Of a stretch of DNA of 64,000 nucleotides, positions 48,157-62,607 are shown piece after piece (the stretch's first letter is position 1; each line of letters opens with the position of its first letter). The stretch spans positions 58,734,768 through 58,798,767 of the forward strand of contig NC_059081.1 of NCBI RefSeq assembly GCF_020497125.1, in the 5' to 3' direction. The stretch comes from Mauremys mutica. Lineage: Eukaryota > Chordata > Testudines > Geoemydidae. Both the position numbers and the translations under genes were made by a program. The notes beneath the pieces were generated by a model. It was not told the origin of the DNA and ran no database searches. It saw only the letters and a list, made by a program, of their open reading frames with translations.

Positions 48157-49790
48157 CTGAGAAGGGCAAAGTCAAAGGAGATATTACACAGACTTACCTC
48201 TAACAGCTATTTATATCATTATTTCCCTGTCTCCTTTGACATAAGCAAATTCTAAACAAATTAGGAGTTCTTCCCAATCCTGAATCTCCCATTTCAGTAA
48301 GAATGATATGTAAGGGATGTTTCAAGATGGAAACGTGTAACTCTATCCTCCCAGCCATCTGTTCATAGGACTTTGTATGTTCCACAGAGGGAAGAATTGC
48401 TTCTGAAACTACAGTCTTTTCTTCCAGATATTGCTGTGGAGAGGACAGGACAGAGAGAAAACAGAAAAGTTCACTAGTGTGAAGGAGCACAGACTCTTCT
48501 GTTGAGAGAAAGATTGGAAAGGAGGATTTCTCTCTGTCCACGATATCTTTTGGAACAATTTTGTAAAACCCCTTCTGCCATTTTTTTATTTCAACAAGAA
48601 TGAAAATATATATAAATATGGATAGTCTCCTCTTAACAAGAAGCCCAAAAATGTGCAAGTTTCTCTATTTTGAGGGTTCCTGCCAGAAGCACGCTTACTT
48701 GTGAAACATGGACAGGAGTGACTTGAGACTCGCTGATTTTTCAGCCTGCAGAGTTAGGGGGAGAGTAGCAGTGAAAAAGATTTATATTGGATGGGGGAAG
48801 ATTTATCCAAACAAGGAAAAAATTGTTTGGGTTCAGTTTATTTCAGGGATCAGGTTCGTTCTTATAGCTGAGTTCTCTTGTCCAGGGGCCATTGTAATCC
48901 ATCCAGAAGGCTTTAAGAGCTGTTCTCATGACGAATGATGAGCAAAGCCTTTGGGGTTCACTTCAGGTAGGAAAGCAGGATGGAGAATTCGGCTTGGGAG
49001 TTCTGAGAATATCAGAAGCACTGCAGGTGGCAGAAAATAAACACAGCTGAGCAACAGAATCCGGGCACGTACTTCTGCTCAGTTAGGCCTTGCATGGAAG
49101 CACAAGCTCTTTGGTTAGAGGCTCTGTTTTGATAGCTGAATCTGTGGAGACTGTGTTACAGTAACTTTAGGGACAAAGTGAGAAAATGGCTATATAACAT
49201 CAATGGCAACATTTGCCTTCAAAAGAAGTCCCGTTAATTAGAACTAAGACTCCCATCTTTCTATAGTGTATATATGTTTCCACCTAAATGCCTTTCTTCA
49301 ATACATATTTCTAGTTTCCATTCCCTTCTCTCCTATTTTCAGCTCATTCTGGAGTTTTCTCCAGATGTGCTAAAATTCAAAAAGCATTGAAATGAGGAAA
49401 ATGGACACTCTTAAGTTGGATGGATCACAAACTTACTGAGCCTGATCCACCATAGCATTGCTTCAGCTTCATGGCAATTTAACTTCATGCATTGACTCTC
49501 TAAACCTGGGATACAACACAGCCTCTTATTAAAATAGAAATTCTTCCAAGAAATCCCAGAGGAAGGAGCATTGTCTGTACAAGTTTGCTATGTATTTCAA
49601 AATGTCATTGCAATATTTATAAATTAATCAGTGTGTGTATTCAAATGCTTCCTTCACAATGGAGATATCGGCCATCAACTATGTCCTGTAAATATCAGAA
49701 GAGGATGCCATCACCAATGCATTGCTGCTTATAAGATCTTGTACACTTTCGTGCCCTGGTTTAACAACTTCATTCTCCCACATTATATTA

Positions 49791-51511
<1,721 letters not shown>

Positions 51512-51649
51512 CTATATGTTGTGGTGAACGCTTTCTTGCATGTAGAAAACACCTCAAAGGGCCTGACTCTGAAAGGTGCTGACCACCTCCTGCTAGATGC
51601 CCTCTGAAATGAATGGAGCTTGCCATTTTGCAGGATAAGACCTAGGGTA

Positions 51650-52085
51650 CATGACTACACTACAGCCACAAGTGTAATTTGCAGTTTATGTAGAGGTACA
51701 CATGCAAGCCATGCTGTAGCTCAGGGGTAGTCAACAGCTGGACCATCGGCCAAATCTGGACCACCAGATGTTTTTGAACAGACTACGAAATCTTTTTATT
51801 TACTTATTATTATCATTGTTGTTATCTTTGTATTATTCTCTCTAGGGTCCGGACCTTGACTATACCTTAACCAAGAAATTTGGACCTTGACAAAAAATAG
51901 ATTACCCCTGCTCTAGCTGTACATACCCGTCTGACCCTCCCGAATACATACCCACTTGTGTAGCCTGTGCTGAAGCCCACACTGCTACATCCTCAGTTCT
52001 ATATTTAGTGAGCTAGATAGAAAAAGCTAGCAAGAGTACATCTACACAAGCTGCCATTCACGTGTGGCTGCAGTGTACTCATACC
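51650..52085. repeat. GTGTAGAC-type MITE split by a hAT-like element
   Basis: The left part (ACTACACTACAGCCACAAGT) and right part (ACGTGTGGCTGCAGTGTACT) are roughly inverted copies. The hAT-like element at 51722-51910 separates them. Outer boundaries are uncertain. Confidence 0.5.
51722..51910. mobile_element. hAT-like MITE with 8-bp duplication
   Basis: Ends CAGGGGTAGTC and GATTACCCCTG are inverted copies. Flanks CTGTAGCT (51714-51721) and CTCTAGCT (51911-51918) differ by one base. 189 bp, AT-rich interior, no coding. Confidence 0.85.
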
Positions 52086-52529
52086 TAAAGTGGTCAAACG
52101 CTACAAATGCCAACATTCGTAAAAGAGAATGGTCATACATAACTTAAAAGAAATGTAGCAAGCCGCCAGGACCAGAAAGGATGCATTCATGTAGTATTCA
52201 TTTGGAATTCCCAGGTTTCAGAACACAAATGGAATTAAAATATCATACAATAGTAATGAGTAATGTTGTGCTCTTGGCATCACATACTAGACAAGCAGGT
52301 GAAGGTTCTGGTCCTGATATCATGTGTATGTTTCTGCACACTAGCAGCAGTACTGTTAAAAATGTCTTCTACCCCTAGCTGGCTGAAAGTGGGCATTTTA
52401 TAACTTGACTGCATAACGGTTACGGTTTAACACTGCCTAAGCAACTCTGTTCTAAAGGCCCTTTTTCAGCTGAAACTTGCCAAACTCTCAGAGGTCAGGC
52501 TGAAACTTGCTTGGTTTGGTCTCTGCTTA

Positions 52530-52712
52530 GGAGGGATAGCTCAGTGGTTTGAGCATTAGCCTGCTAAACCCAGGGTTGTGAGTTCAATCCTTGACGAGGC
52601 CACTTAGGGATTTGGGGCAAAAATTGGTCCTGCTAGTGAAGGCAGGGGGCTGGACTCGATGACCTTTCAAGGTCCCTTCCAGTTCTAGGAGATTGGTATA
52701 TCTCCAATTATT
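52530..52712 (+). mobile_element. tRNA-derived SINE (turtle Pol III / Cry type), copy 2
   Basis: Starts GGAGGGATAGCTCAGTGG (A box) with GGTTGTGAGTTCAATCC (B box), then a body and tail nearly identical to 5373-5570. It lies in an ICA1L intron on the strand opposite to the gene. Confidence 0.9.
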
Positions 52713-52839
52713 ACCTTTACCAAACCTTGGGAGAACAAAACAGTTGAACCATTTTTTTGAGAAAAGAGTATGGGAGAAAAAATATGCCTTTGGCATAAAA
52801 TGTGTGACAAACCCACCTATTATCAAGGCTGCCCAATGC

Positions 52840-52995
52840 TTCCTATTATACGACCACATTTTCAGTTGCTTATAAATTTGTAACACTGTAACCATTCAAA
52901 TTTCCTATGCCAGGTCTATTCCTTAAGCTGAATTTTTTTGGAAAGTTTCAGCCAAAACAGTTCAGCCATTTCCGAGTATGAAGCAAGGGAAAAAT
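52840..52995. repeat. Repeat family X fragment
   Basis: TTTTCAGTTGCTTATAAATT and GGAAAGTTTCAGCCAAAACA followed by AAGTTGTTTTGCCC match 36047-36200 and 44722-44870, more diverged. Confidence 0.6.
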
Positions 52996-53029
52996 AAGTT
53001 GTTTTGCCCATGTAATAAGAATTCTGGTG

Positions 53030-53420
53030 AGCATAAGAATGGCCATGCTGAGTCAGTCCAATGGTCCATCTTGTCCAGTACCTGTCTTTTGACAGCCGGC
53101 GGTGCCAGATGCTTCAGAAGGAATGAACAGAACAGGGCAATTTATCAAGTGATCCATCCCCCATCATCCAGTCCCACTTTCTAGCAATCAGAATTTTAGG
53201 GATACCCAGTGCATGGGGTTGTGTCCCTGACCATCTTGGCTAATAGCCATTGATGGATTTATCCTCCATGAACTTATCTAATTCTTTTTTGAACCCAGTT
53301 ATACTTTTGGCCTTCACAACATCCCCGGGCAACGAGATCTATGGGTTGACTTTGCATTGTGTGAAGAAGTACTGCCTTATGTTTCTTTTAAACCTCCCCC
53401 ATCCCTCTCTAGTCCAGGTC
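53030..53420. repeat. Old reptilian interspersed repeat
   Basis: CATAAGAATGGCCATGCTGA, CCATCTTGTCCAGTA, GGCTAATAGCCATTGATGGA and GTGAAGAAGTACTGCCTTAT are hallmarks of a very common turtle and crocodilian repeat, recalled from memory. Possibly CR1-related. No frame survives. Confidence 0.7.
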
Positions 53421-54154
53421 CATATAGAGGATGACAACCTATTTTCACTATCAGTTACTCTGTTAGCTCAACTGGCAGAGGTCTGTGTGGAGAATTTAAA
53501 TTTTCCAACCCTGCAAAAGAATTTAAATTTTCCAACCCATCCTCTGTGGATGCCAATATGATGCTATATGATGGAATTTCTATTTTTTCGGTTCACTTTT
53601 TTAAAAACGTAAGAAATTAAACAAAAGCTACTTTGGGCTCCCTTGTGCATATGTATTATGATACAGTCTTTAATTACATAATCACATACTATTTTTTCCC
53701 ACAGGAATCCTGCTTGATTCACTGCATAGGATGGACTTGCTCTGGGGATAAATCAGGGTTGTGTAGTGAAGAAGGCTGTTGTCTGTACAACCCCTGCTTC
53801 ATTTGCTCCAGGAGTTGGAAAATGTGTAGTGAATGAGGCAGGGGATTTCAGGAAGAAATGAATGGTTTCATGATTAAGGCAGTTGAATGCTGCCTGGCAG
53901 AACTGGATTCTATCTCTGCCTCCACCAGTGTTTGTATGTGATGTTAGGCAAGTAAGTTAAACTAGTTTTTTCATAGGTGGTCACCAATTGTGTGTTGCTG
54001 GGTATGAAATGCACAAGTGCTAAGCATCCACAGCTGCAACTGAAGTCAATATCAAATGTGCTTTGATCATAGGAAGTGCTATATAATGCTATGTAATCTG
54101 AAAAATCAGGTCTCAGGTGTCACAAATCTGCCACCTAAAATTAGTGGATACTTT

Positions 54155-54262
54155 TGACCTTAATCTCTCTGTGCCTCAGTTCCTCATCTGTAAAATGAGT
54201 ACAGTATCCATTCATCTCACAGGGATCTTGTGAAAACAAATTGGTATTTGTGAAGCACTCAG
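54155..54262. repeat. MIR-like (CORE-SINE) fragment
   Basis: CTCTGTGCCTCAGTTCCTCA then TCTGTAAAATGAG and ATCTCACAGGGATCTTGTGA match the MIR consensus order as recalled. Old and truncated. Confidence 0.6.
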
Positions 54263-54812
54263 ATACTATAATAATGCATGCCATAGACAAGCCCATGAAG
54301 AAATTAATACTTCTGACTTCAGAGCAGGGTTTGAATAGCATGGAGTACGTAAGGCCTGGGGCCACACATTGAACAATGAGGATAAAACAAAATTTTGAAT
54401 AGCTGCTCATTGAGTGAGCACCATTCATTCTCTGCACTGGATGAAGCAGGGTCCTGTGGGAAAAAAGAGATGTTATGTACTTAAAGACTGTATCATAATG
54501 CCTACATGCAAGGGGACCAAATTAAGGTTGTAAAGGCAACCTTAATTCTGGCATTTCTTAACTTTTGAGTGGTTGATTTTGCAACCTTGATGATGTATTT
54601 TTAGGTATTTTTTTGTGTTTAATGTATACAAACACACACATTACAGTTCTCACCTCAGCAGGAGGCAATAGAAACAACATTTGGTACAGCGGTAATACCT
54701 AATTGGACTTACTGACGCTTTTTGGTGGTCCGATACAAATATTTTGACAAGCTCTAAGGTTTTAAAAATTTATCATGAAGGTACTGTAACTTTAAAAATT
54801 ATAGTAGAAGAT

Positions 54813-55020
54813 GTAAAAAGCAACAGAGTCCTGTGGCATCTTATAAACTAACAGACGTATTGGAGCATAAGCTTTCGTGGGTGAGCTTTTGTGGGTCTGA
54901 CAAAGTGGGTATTCACCCATGAAAGCTTATGCTCCAATACATCTGTTAGTCTAAGGTGCCACAGGACTCTTTGTTGCTTTTTACAGATCCAGACTAACAT
55001 GGCTACCCCTCTGATACTTG
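54813..55020. mobile_element. Second palindromic foldback element
   Basis: The left arm GTAAAAAGCAACAGAGTCCT...GCATAAGCTTTCGTGGGTGA is the inverted copy of CACCCATGAAAGCTTATGC...AGGACTCTTTGTTGCTTTTTAC. The right side carries extra sequence ending CTACCCCTCTGATACTTG. Flanks AGTAGAAGAT (54803-54812) and AGTAGGAGAT (55021-55030) are a 10-bp duplication with one mismatch. Related to 11712-12035. Confidence 0.85.
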
Positions 55021-56187
55021 AGTAGGAGATGGTTATCATTAATATCCCAACATTCTATTACCACTGCACACGTATGCACAAAAGAACAGAGTGAAATTTT
55101 AGATCAACACATTAAAAATTTGTGGAAAAATTATCTCCTCCAATGCACAAGTGTGTTATCATTGAGGCAGGGTTAAGGAGGATCCTTGCCTTGTCCCATA
55201 CAGTCTTTGAAGGGCTTCAGCCTTGCCTCATAGCACTGTCTGGCAAATAATTCTACATTTTGGAAATTAACTTCATCATTTAATTTTTTTAAAACCCTAG
55301 GAAACTCCAAGAAAAAAACTGCATTAAAAGAAATTGAAGACCATGATCCTGATTAATTTTCTGCATACAAAGTTAAATGTGAGTCTTCCTGTGTATAAAG
55401 TTAAGCACCTGTACAAGTGTTCACGGTATCAGGACTTAATATGTAAGGTGAAGAACTCAAAAAGTTAATTAACTTTGCCCCACATTCATATGACTTATGA
55501 TAGTCTTACACAATCACATGCTATTATTTCTAAACCTGGTTTGAAATTTTCCAATAGAATATTTATTTGCTGGAAAATGCCAATTTGTGAAAAGCAAAAT
55601 GTTCTGCAGGTTTCAAAGGAAATTGCCCAGGGCTTTCCAGGCTCAACTAATCTTTCAAAGGAAATTAGCCAGAGCTTTCTGAGCTCCTGGCTCATCATCA
55701 GTCTGCCTAGTAGCTGCTCAGGCTCCAAGGGGTTCCAGGTGTCTGGCTCCTCAGCAGCCTGAAAATATCAAGGCCAAGTTCCAAGGCTCTCAGATTCTTG
55801 ACAGGTTTCCTGGGATGGGGGCAGTCATGGAGCAGTGGAGGCCAGGGTTTTCAGGCTCCACACTCCTTTACAGACCCAGAAGCATATTTCATTTCAGAAA
55901 CAAAATATTCCAGAATTTGATTTCCACAAGAAATTGAGGTTTTGATTTGTCCCAATTTGAACTGAATTTTTTCCCCACGCCCCAAGTTGTTTTGTTTTTG
56001 AAGAGGTGAAATTCACTTTCTTGTTCAGTTATATTTATTTCTACAGGTCCCCTGCTGCATTTGATGTGTAAGCTGAATGGTGAATAGTGAATGAGGCAAG
56101 GTAAGACAATCAATGAGAGGTGCTGAGAGCCAAATTGTTTGCAACTATCAGTCACTTTACACTTGTGTAACTGAGGCATTTTCTAGA
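55021..56187 (-). other. ICA1L intron, unassigned
   Basis: No exon, RNA or clear repeat beyond short degenerate stretches. Confidence 0.4.
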
Positions 56188-56425
56188 CTAGAATTGAAGG
56201 TGTGATGTTAGCCTGTGTTAGCATATATAAAACACCTTGAAAGTCTGCTGTAGATAAGGCACGCTGCCTTTAACACATGCTAAACTGGTCAAGTTAAACC
56301 TGGGGGGAGCCCAGGCTTCAATTCGACCAGCTGAGCCTGTGTTAAAGGCAGTTTGCCTTGTCTGCACTAGACTGAATGTGTGCTAATCTATTTTAATTCC
56401 TAATCTAGATAAAGCCTGAGAGCAC
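56188..56425. repeat. Probable TIR MITE
   Basis: CTAGACTAGAATTGAAGG... and ...TTTTAATTCCTAATCTAGATA are loosely inverted. Inside, GGCACGCTGCCTTTAACACA and TGTGTTAAAGGCAGTTTGCC form a strong inverted pair. Non-coding. Confidence 0.5.
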
Positions 56426-56711
56426 ATCTGGGACCTCCATGGACAGAGTAGACTTTATATAGTGAATGAAGCATGATTAAAAATACATATTTAATCCACT
56501 GGCCTTCATCCAACCTGTGCTCTGAATTAGTCATATTTATAGTGGAAATAACAGTATGTGATCATTAACTAACAAAAGAATGTATTATGATGCAAAGACA
56601 AAAGTGGCATAATTAAGGTTGTCTGGGTAACCTTAACTTGCTAAATTTTGGTATGCTTTACTTTACAATTTTTTCTTAAACATAGGTTAAAATTTAGAAT
56701 TTACATATAAC

Positions 56712-56880
56712 TCTTCAATGCACTTTAGAGGAGGGTAAGTATTATCATCTCCATTTTACACCTGGGGAAAACTGAGGCAAATATATGAAGTAATTTGTCC
56801 AAGATTACTCATCAGATCATTGACAGACCTGGGATTGAAATCCAGGTTTCCTGACCCCAAGTCACACGTCCATATTACCA
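56712..56880. repeat. MIR-like (CORE-SINE) fragment
   Basis: CTCCATTTTACACCTGGGGA, AAACTGAGGCAAATATATGA and TTTGTCCAAGATTACTCATC follow the MIR order. Opposite orientation to 54155-54262. Confidence 0.55.
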
Positions 56881-57946
56881 ATTCTGCAGAATCCTTTCAA
56901 ATTGAAAATAGGTTTTGATATACCAGTGTCTCATGCTCAGTTTTCTGAAGGAGCACCCTATTTAAGATAAACTAACACACCCCATACTAATTAAAATGTT
57001 CTGTGACACTTCTATCTTTGTTTCAAACAGCAGTGAAACCTATTTTGAATGCCCTTATTAAAGAACCTCTTTTCAATAACCGAAGTACCCTTTTCGAGGC
57101 AGAGATAGCAAAGAAATCAGTTTTAAAGAGAAATATTACTTCCTTCTATACATCAGATTGTTTTTCCTTTGTGAACTTGAAGATATTGGGTAAAATGCAG
57201 CCATGGTGTAAATAAATGCAACACTCATATAAGTCTCTGGCTAACTTTTATGCTGTATATTAATCAGAAAACTGGTGTAAATGATATGGTAGTCTAATTT
57301 GCAAGAGAAGTTCATCAGGCCTGATTCTGCCACCCTTAGTCATAATAGGTAATAATTGCAGTGGGACTGCTTACATAGTAAGGTACTACCCTGACATGAA
57401 TAAGGTTGGCAGAATACAGATCTCAGCAGAGATTAAAATGAGTAACTTCCACACCAAAGGCACAAACAAGGGAATACAGCAGGAAAACCAGCTAATAGTA
57501 TGGTGTAACTGCATAGGGGAGATGCTGATCTGTTCCCTACTGCAATTTTCCTGCTGCCCCTTCTCAGTGTTACACATATTTAGTATATTGGTGCAAGCTA
57601 TACTACTTTATCATTTGCACCCACTTATGTTTTTTGATCAATTTACGCATGACATTTAATTTACCCCACAGTGTAGACTGCAGAATTTGGCCCAGTATTT
57701 TTTTTGCAGCAATATGCTTTTTTTTGTAAGTTCAGTTCAAGTCTATATTTATATTTGCAATTCAAATTACACTGATCTTACTGTCTGTACTTCTTGATTA
57801 TTTGTATTTTCTGTATATATTTCTTCTATTATAGTCTATTTGTTTTACATACAATTGTATTTGCTTTCCATGGATCTAACCTCCGAATCTTAAAGCACCA
57901 AACAGGTGCATTATTTCATGTACATAACTTTATATTAATAGCATCA

Positions 57947-58559
<613 letters not shown>

Positions 58560-58564
58560 CTGTG

Positions 58565-59369
58565 TGTAGTGGGGCAGACTACCCCACTCCCTGTGAGAGT
58601 GGGCTGCAGCAGGCCAGGCCGCTTGCGCAGACAGGGAGCCAATCAGAAAAGGGCTTATGGGGAGCCAATCAGGGCCCAGATTGGAGGGAGCCAATCAGGG
58701 CCAGGCTCACCCACATATAAAGGCTGCCCAGGAAAGGAGCAGTCAGTCGGTACCAGGCCTTCGACAGGGGAAGGTCAGTCTCCAAGGGTGGAGACTAGCA
58801 CCAGGGACAGCGCAGTGCTGGCCAGGCTCGGGGAGGCTAGGGAGCTTGAGTCTGTAGCCTGCCAGGCCCTGAAAGGAAGGGCTTAATGGGTGCAAGGGGC
58901 CGTAGGGGAAGCAGCCCAGGGAAGCAGACAGACGAGGGGAGAGAAGGAGGACAGCGAGGCTGCTGCCAGAGGGTCCCTGGGCTGGGACCCAGAGTAGAGG
59001 GCAGGCCTGGGTCCCCCCCCACCTCCCTTGCAGTACACCCAGCCATTGGCCGTAGGGAGTGGCCATTATACTACGCCAGATCCCTGACAAGAGGGATTGG
59101 ACTCAAAGGGCGGTTGGACATAGTGGCTGGGGTGTAGGACTGCTGATCATCGACCCCTGGAAGGGGGTGCAGATGGACTAAGGGGCACTGCCGGAGGGCA
59201 GTGGCCTCAAAGAGGACACCACTGAGCAGGCAGCAACGCGGGTCCCGAGATAGCAACAGAGGGCAGAATGACGGACGGGACACCACCAGGAGGGGGTGCT
59301 CCACTAGACAGAGCTAATTCCCGGAGTCACCAGCAGGAGGCGCCAGGTGGTGAGTCCCAACCCGTTACA
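58565..59369 (+). mobile_element. Solo LTR with three CCAAT boxes and TATA box
   Basis: Starts TGTAGTGGGG and ends CCCGTTACA, flanked by perfect 5-bp repeats CTGTG (58560-58564 and 59370-59374). Three GAGCCAATCAG motifs have CCAAT at 58639, 58665 and 58691, followed by CATATAAAG at 58714-58722. No internal sequence adjoins. Orientation is opposite to ICA1L. The family is probably ERV or gypsy. Confidence 0.85.
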
Positions 59370-59836
59370 CTGTGCCATAATTTAAGCTGGAAAAACTCCC
59401 AATTTTATTTAAAATCATTTATTTTCATAAACAGGGAGCAGCTTTTCTGAAAATTTAGGGAAACTAAAATTAAGTTTTATATAAACCACTGGTCATGTTT
59501 TCTAATAATTATAATGGCTTCCCTTAGTTCAATGATAAGGGATTAGGGCTACTAGAACTAGTTGAATTAGCCATATAACGGCATTCTTCATTTTCTGCCT
59601 TTAGTACAAATATAGGTAGCATTAATGTAGTCTATCAAGAAATCCCAAATCTGGCACTCAGGGTTTACACTAAAATAGTGACATTTTCCAGAAATTAAAA
59701 ACTGTTTCAAATATGCCAGAAGGTTGTTTTAGGTTAAACAGTTATCTGGTTTTAACAATGGATTTAAATTCAAAATATTTTTAAAAAAAAAGTAGTCGTT
59801 ATTACACCAAATTAAAATACATATGTTATTGCATAC

Positions 59837-59909
59837 CATTGAGTCTCTGCTGGTATTTCTCAATAGTCTTTAGAAGATCTATACAGCTTGTCTGAATGGA
59901 GTGAAAAAC
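59837..59909 (-). CDS. ICA1L: ICA1L exon, first one visible in the window
   Basis: 73 bases between acceptor TCTTTTCCAAG and donor GTATGC. Starts in phase 0 and encodes VFHSIQTSCIDLLKTIEKYQ then QRLN, plus one base of a Val codon. It matches [20 protein letters not shown] of ICA1L. The preceding exons (roughly 54 residues in human, from memory) are not in the remaining 4 kb and must lie right of the window. Confidence 0.94.
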
Positions 59910-60974
59910 CTTGGAAAAGAAGAGTTAGTACATTAGTCTATGGAAATAGTAATGTGAATATAAATAAGAAAATGTCTGCTTAGTATATAACATTCTACGG
60001 CCTAGGATTGAGCAAGTTTACCAGTAAAAGAAATTTAAAGCTAGAGAGATTCTTTTAGAAATCACTTGTCTGTTTCAATTGAGATAATCATATGTATGAC
60101 TTCCATTGGCAAATATTCTTCTAGGCAGAATCTATCCAAAGCCTATGGCCCAAATTCATCTCTAGCATAAGCAAATGCAATGAAGTCAAAGGATCTTGCA
60201 CCTCCTTACACCAGGGTTGTACTTGACCTGCAAACAAACTTACTCAATATAATCAGGATAGACACACACAAGAAATGAAGGTTACTTGTACAGGGTATGT
60301 CTGCACTTCAAGCTGGAAGTGGAATTTCCAGCTCAAGGAGATATATCTCCACTAGCTCTGCTCAAGCTACCATGTAGTCACAGCAGTGGGAGGGGCTGGC
60401 CACCCCACGTATGTGTGTACCATCTCAGACAGATAAGTACTTGGACAGCAAAATATAGATTCCATGGCTATTTCCATGCTGGGGACTATATGGGGCCCTC
60501 CTAGTGGTTGAAAACCAAGATATTTACAACTATTACCATTACAGCATCATCTGTATTTTCTTTCCAGTCACCATCCATTCTCCAGATGTTTAGTAATTCT
60601 TTTGATGGTGGAAAAAATCAGTAGCAGGGACATCTGCAGGATGAATGCAAGCATGAATGGATGTTTGTCAAAAGCAAGTGCCACTGCTTGAAGTAGCAAC
60701 TCAAATGCCATAACACGATAAACAATTTTTGGTTATATATGTGGGAATATAGGAATACTGAAGTGATAAGTTGTAATACCCGTGATAGGTGGTGAGGGCT
60801 TAGAGGGGAAGCTTGAACTGATGGCCAGTCACCCATAAGATGCCAGGGAGACTGGCCGAGATTTGTTTCTTTTTAGACAGTTCAGATCTTTTCCTTGTGA
60901 GAAGAGAGGGTAGCAAATACTCAGGAAGCTAAATGTCAAGATGGTACTACTGCAGCAAGGAGTAAAATATTTCT
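59910..60974 (-). other. ICA1L intron, unassigned
   Basis: About 60290-60500 resembles a decayed GTGTAGAC-type MITE. No exon is seen. Confidence 0.4.
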
Positions 60975-61440
60975 GTAACAGAGTGGCATGCCCCTTTTAA
61001 GGGTAAAAGGCTTGGGACAGTCAGCCCTGTTCTGTTAGCCCCACCCTGCTACATCTGTGTAGGGTTGGATTTAAGAGGAAGGAAGCCCAGCAGTGGGGAA
61101 AATTGAGGAGACAGATTGTCCTATGGCCTAGCTGAAGACAGGTGCCAGTCAGGGACTACAGCCTGCCTGAAAGCCTAGGTAAAGGGAGAGTATGCCAGCC
61201 TCTAGGCAGCGAGGTTGAAGCCCAGGAACTGGGGTTTGGACAGTTTATTGCGGCTGGGGTTAGCCTGCAAAGGAGGAGGCTAATAGCCAAGCCTGGTTGG
61301 GCTGAAGATTTGGTTGTTTTGCTATGTTCTGTAGACTTTAAGTGACAGACTCTGAGGCCTCAAAAAGATTGGACTCTGTCAGATGGCTTGGCCAGACAGC
61401 TAGAATGAGTCAGAGAAAATACTGGGTAAATTGAGGCAGG
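60975..61440 (+). repeat. Possible LTR fragment
   Basis: TGTAACAGAGTGGC at the left and GC-rich, GGCTGAAGA-type content resemble reptilian LTRs. No matching right end or target duplication was found. Tentative. Confidence 0.35.
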
Positions 61441-61582
61441 GCTGCTGCAATACCACTTCCAGCCATCGGTGATAGTTTCCATTTCCCTCTTAAAGCCTCT
61501 ATAATAGACCTAAAAGAGCACTATCAAAAGCTTGTAACAGGAGATCAGAGATTAAGGAAATGTGGAAGGTGATGGTTAAGGC

Positions 61583-61865
61583 CAGGGGTGGCTCTAGACA
61601 TTTCGCCGCCCCAAGCACGGCGTCATGCCGCGGGGGGCGCTGTGCCGGTCGCCAGTCCCGCGGCTCCGATGGACCTCCCGCAGGCGTGCCTGAGGAGGGT
61701 CCGCTGGTCCCGCGGCTTCAGTGGAGCTGCGGGACCAGCGGACCCTCCGCAGGCATGCTGCCGAAGGCACCCTGCCTGCTGCCCTCCCGGCGACCGGCAG
61801 AGCGCCCTCCACGGCATGCCGCCCCAAGCACGCGCTTGGCATGCTGGGGCCTGGAGCCGCCCCTG
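61583..61865. mobile_element. GC-rich hAT-like MITE, second copy
   Basis: Perfect 8-bp duplication GTTAAGGC (61575-61582 and 61866-61873). Ends CAGGGGTGGCTC and GAGCCGCCCCTG are inverted copies. The interior shares CCGCCCCAAGCACGGCG and GGTCCGCTGGTCCCGCGGCT with 41996-42229. Contains a large internal palindrome (GCTGCGGGACCAGCGGACCC region). Confidence 0.9.
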
Positions 61866-61866
61866 G

Positions 61867-62607
61867 TTAAGGCTGCATGGCTGTCACGGATTCCATGACT
61901 TTCTATGATCTCTATGACTTCTGCAGCAGCCAGTGCAGCTGGCTCCAGGGCTGCTCGAACAGATCAGGCATCCCCTGGAGCCAGCCACATCGGCCACTGC
62001 TGGGGCACTTTGGGTGTAGGAGGGGGCTCAGGGTTGGGGTGCAGGGTGGCACTTACTTGGGGGGCTCCATGGAAGTGGCCGGCATGACCCTGCAGCTCCT
62101 AGATGGAGGGGCCAGGGGACTCTGCAGCCGCGCGCTGCCTGCACCCACAGGCGCTGCCCTCGTAGCTCCCATTGGCTGCGGTTCCTGGCCAATGGGAGCT
62201 GCAGAGCCAGAGTTCGTGGCAGGGGCAGTACAGGGAGCTCCCTGGCATTTCTTCTCCCTTGGAGCTGCAGGGATATGCTGTCGGAGCCGAGTAGGGAGCC
62301 TGCCAGCCCAGTCAACCCTCCCCCTCCCCAGCACTAGTAGCGGTCCTGAGCTGCATGCTGCCACCTGCTCTCCCCCCCCCTTCCCCAGCACCAGTGGGGA
62401 TCCTAGGCTGTGTGCCACTTGCCCCCCGCAGCACCAGCACCACCCCTGGACTGCTCCCCTAGAAAACCCACAGACCCCAGCCCAAGTTTTAGTTAGGGGA
62501 ATATAGTACAAATCATGGAACGGTCATGGGCCATGAATTTTTGTTTACTGCCTTTGACCTGTCCATGACTTTTACTAAAAATACCTGGGACTAAAACATT
62601 GCCTTAG
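61867..62607. mobile_element. TIR DNA element (CACGGATTCC / GTCCATGACTTTTAC type)
   Basis: Left end TTAAGGCTGCATGGCTGTCA and right end ACTAAAACATTGCCTTA are weak inverted copies. GGTCATGGGCCATGAATTTT and CTGTCCATGACTTTTACTAA match a common turtle repeat recalled from memory. The GC-rich middle is non-coding despite long ORFs. The hAT-like MITE was inserted at its left end. Confidence 0.65.

Noticed and set aside
48200..48658. 152-codon - strand ORF between two ICA1L exons
   Set aside because: It contains a plausible CAG acceptor before QYLEEKTVV, but no matching donor and no similarity to known ICA1L or ICA1 exons.
48690..48760. Exon-like stretch (LQAEKSASLKSLLSMFHK on the - strand with GTAAGC)
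   Set aside because: Good splice-like ends, but the known phase-0 junction between 49851 and 48156 needs nothing here and the peptide matches no family member.
61560..62511. Overlapping long ORFs on both strands (up to 209 codons)
   Set aside because: They lie in GC-rich TIR elements and have no recognisable domains.
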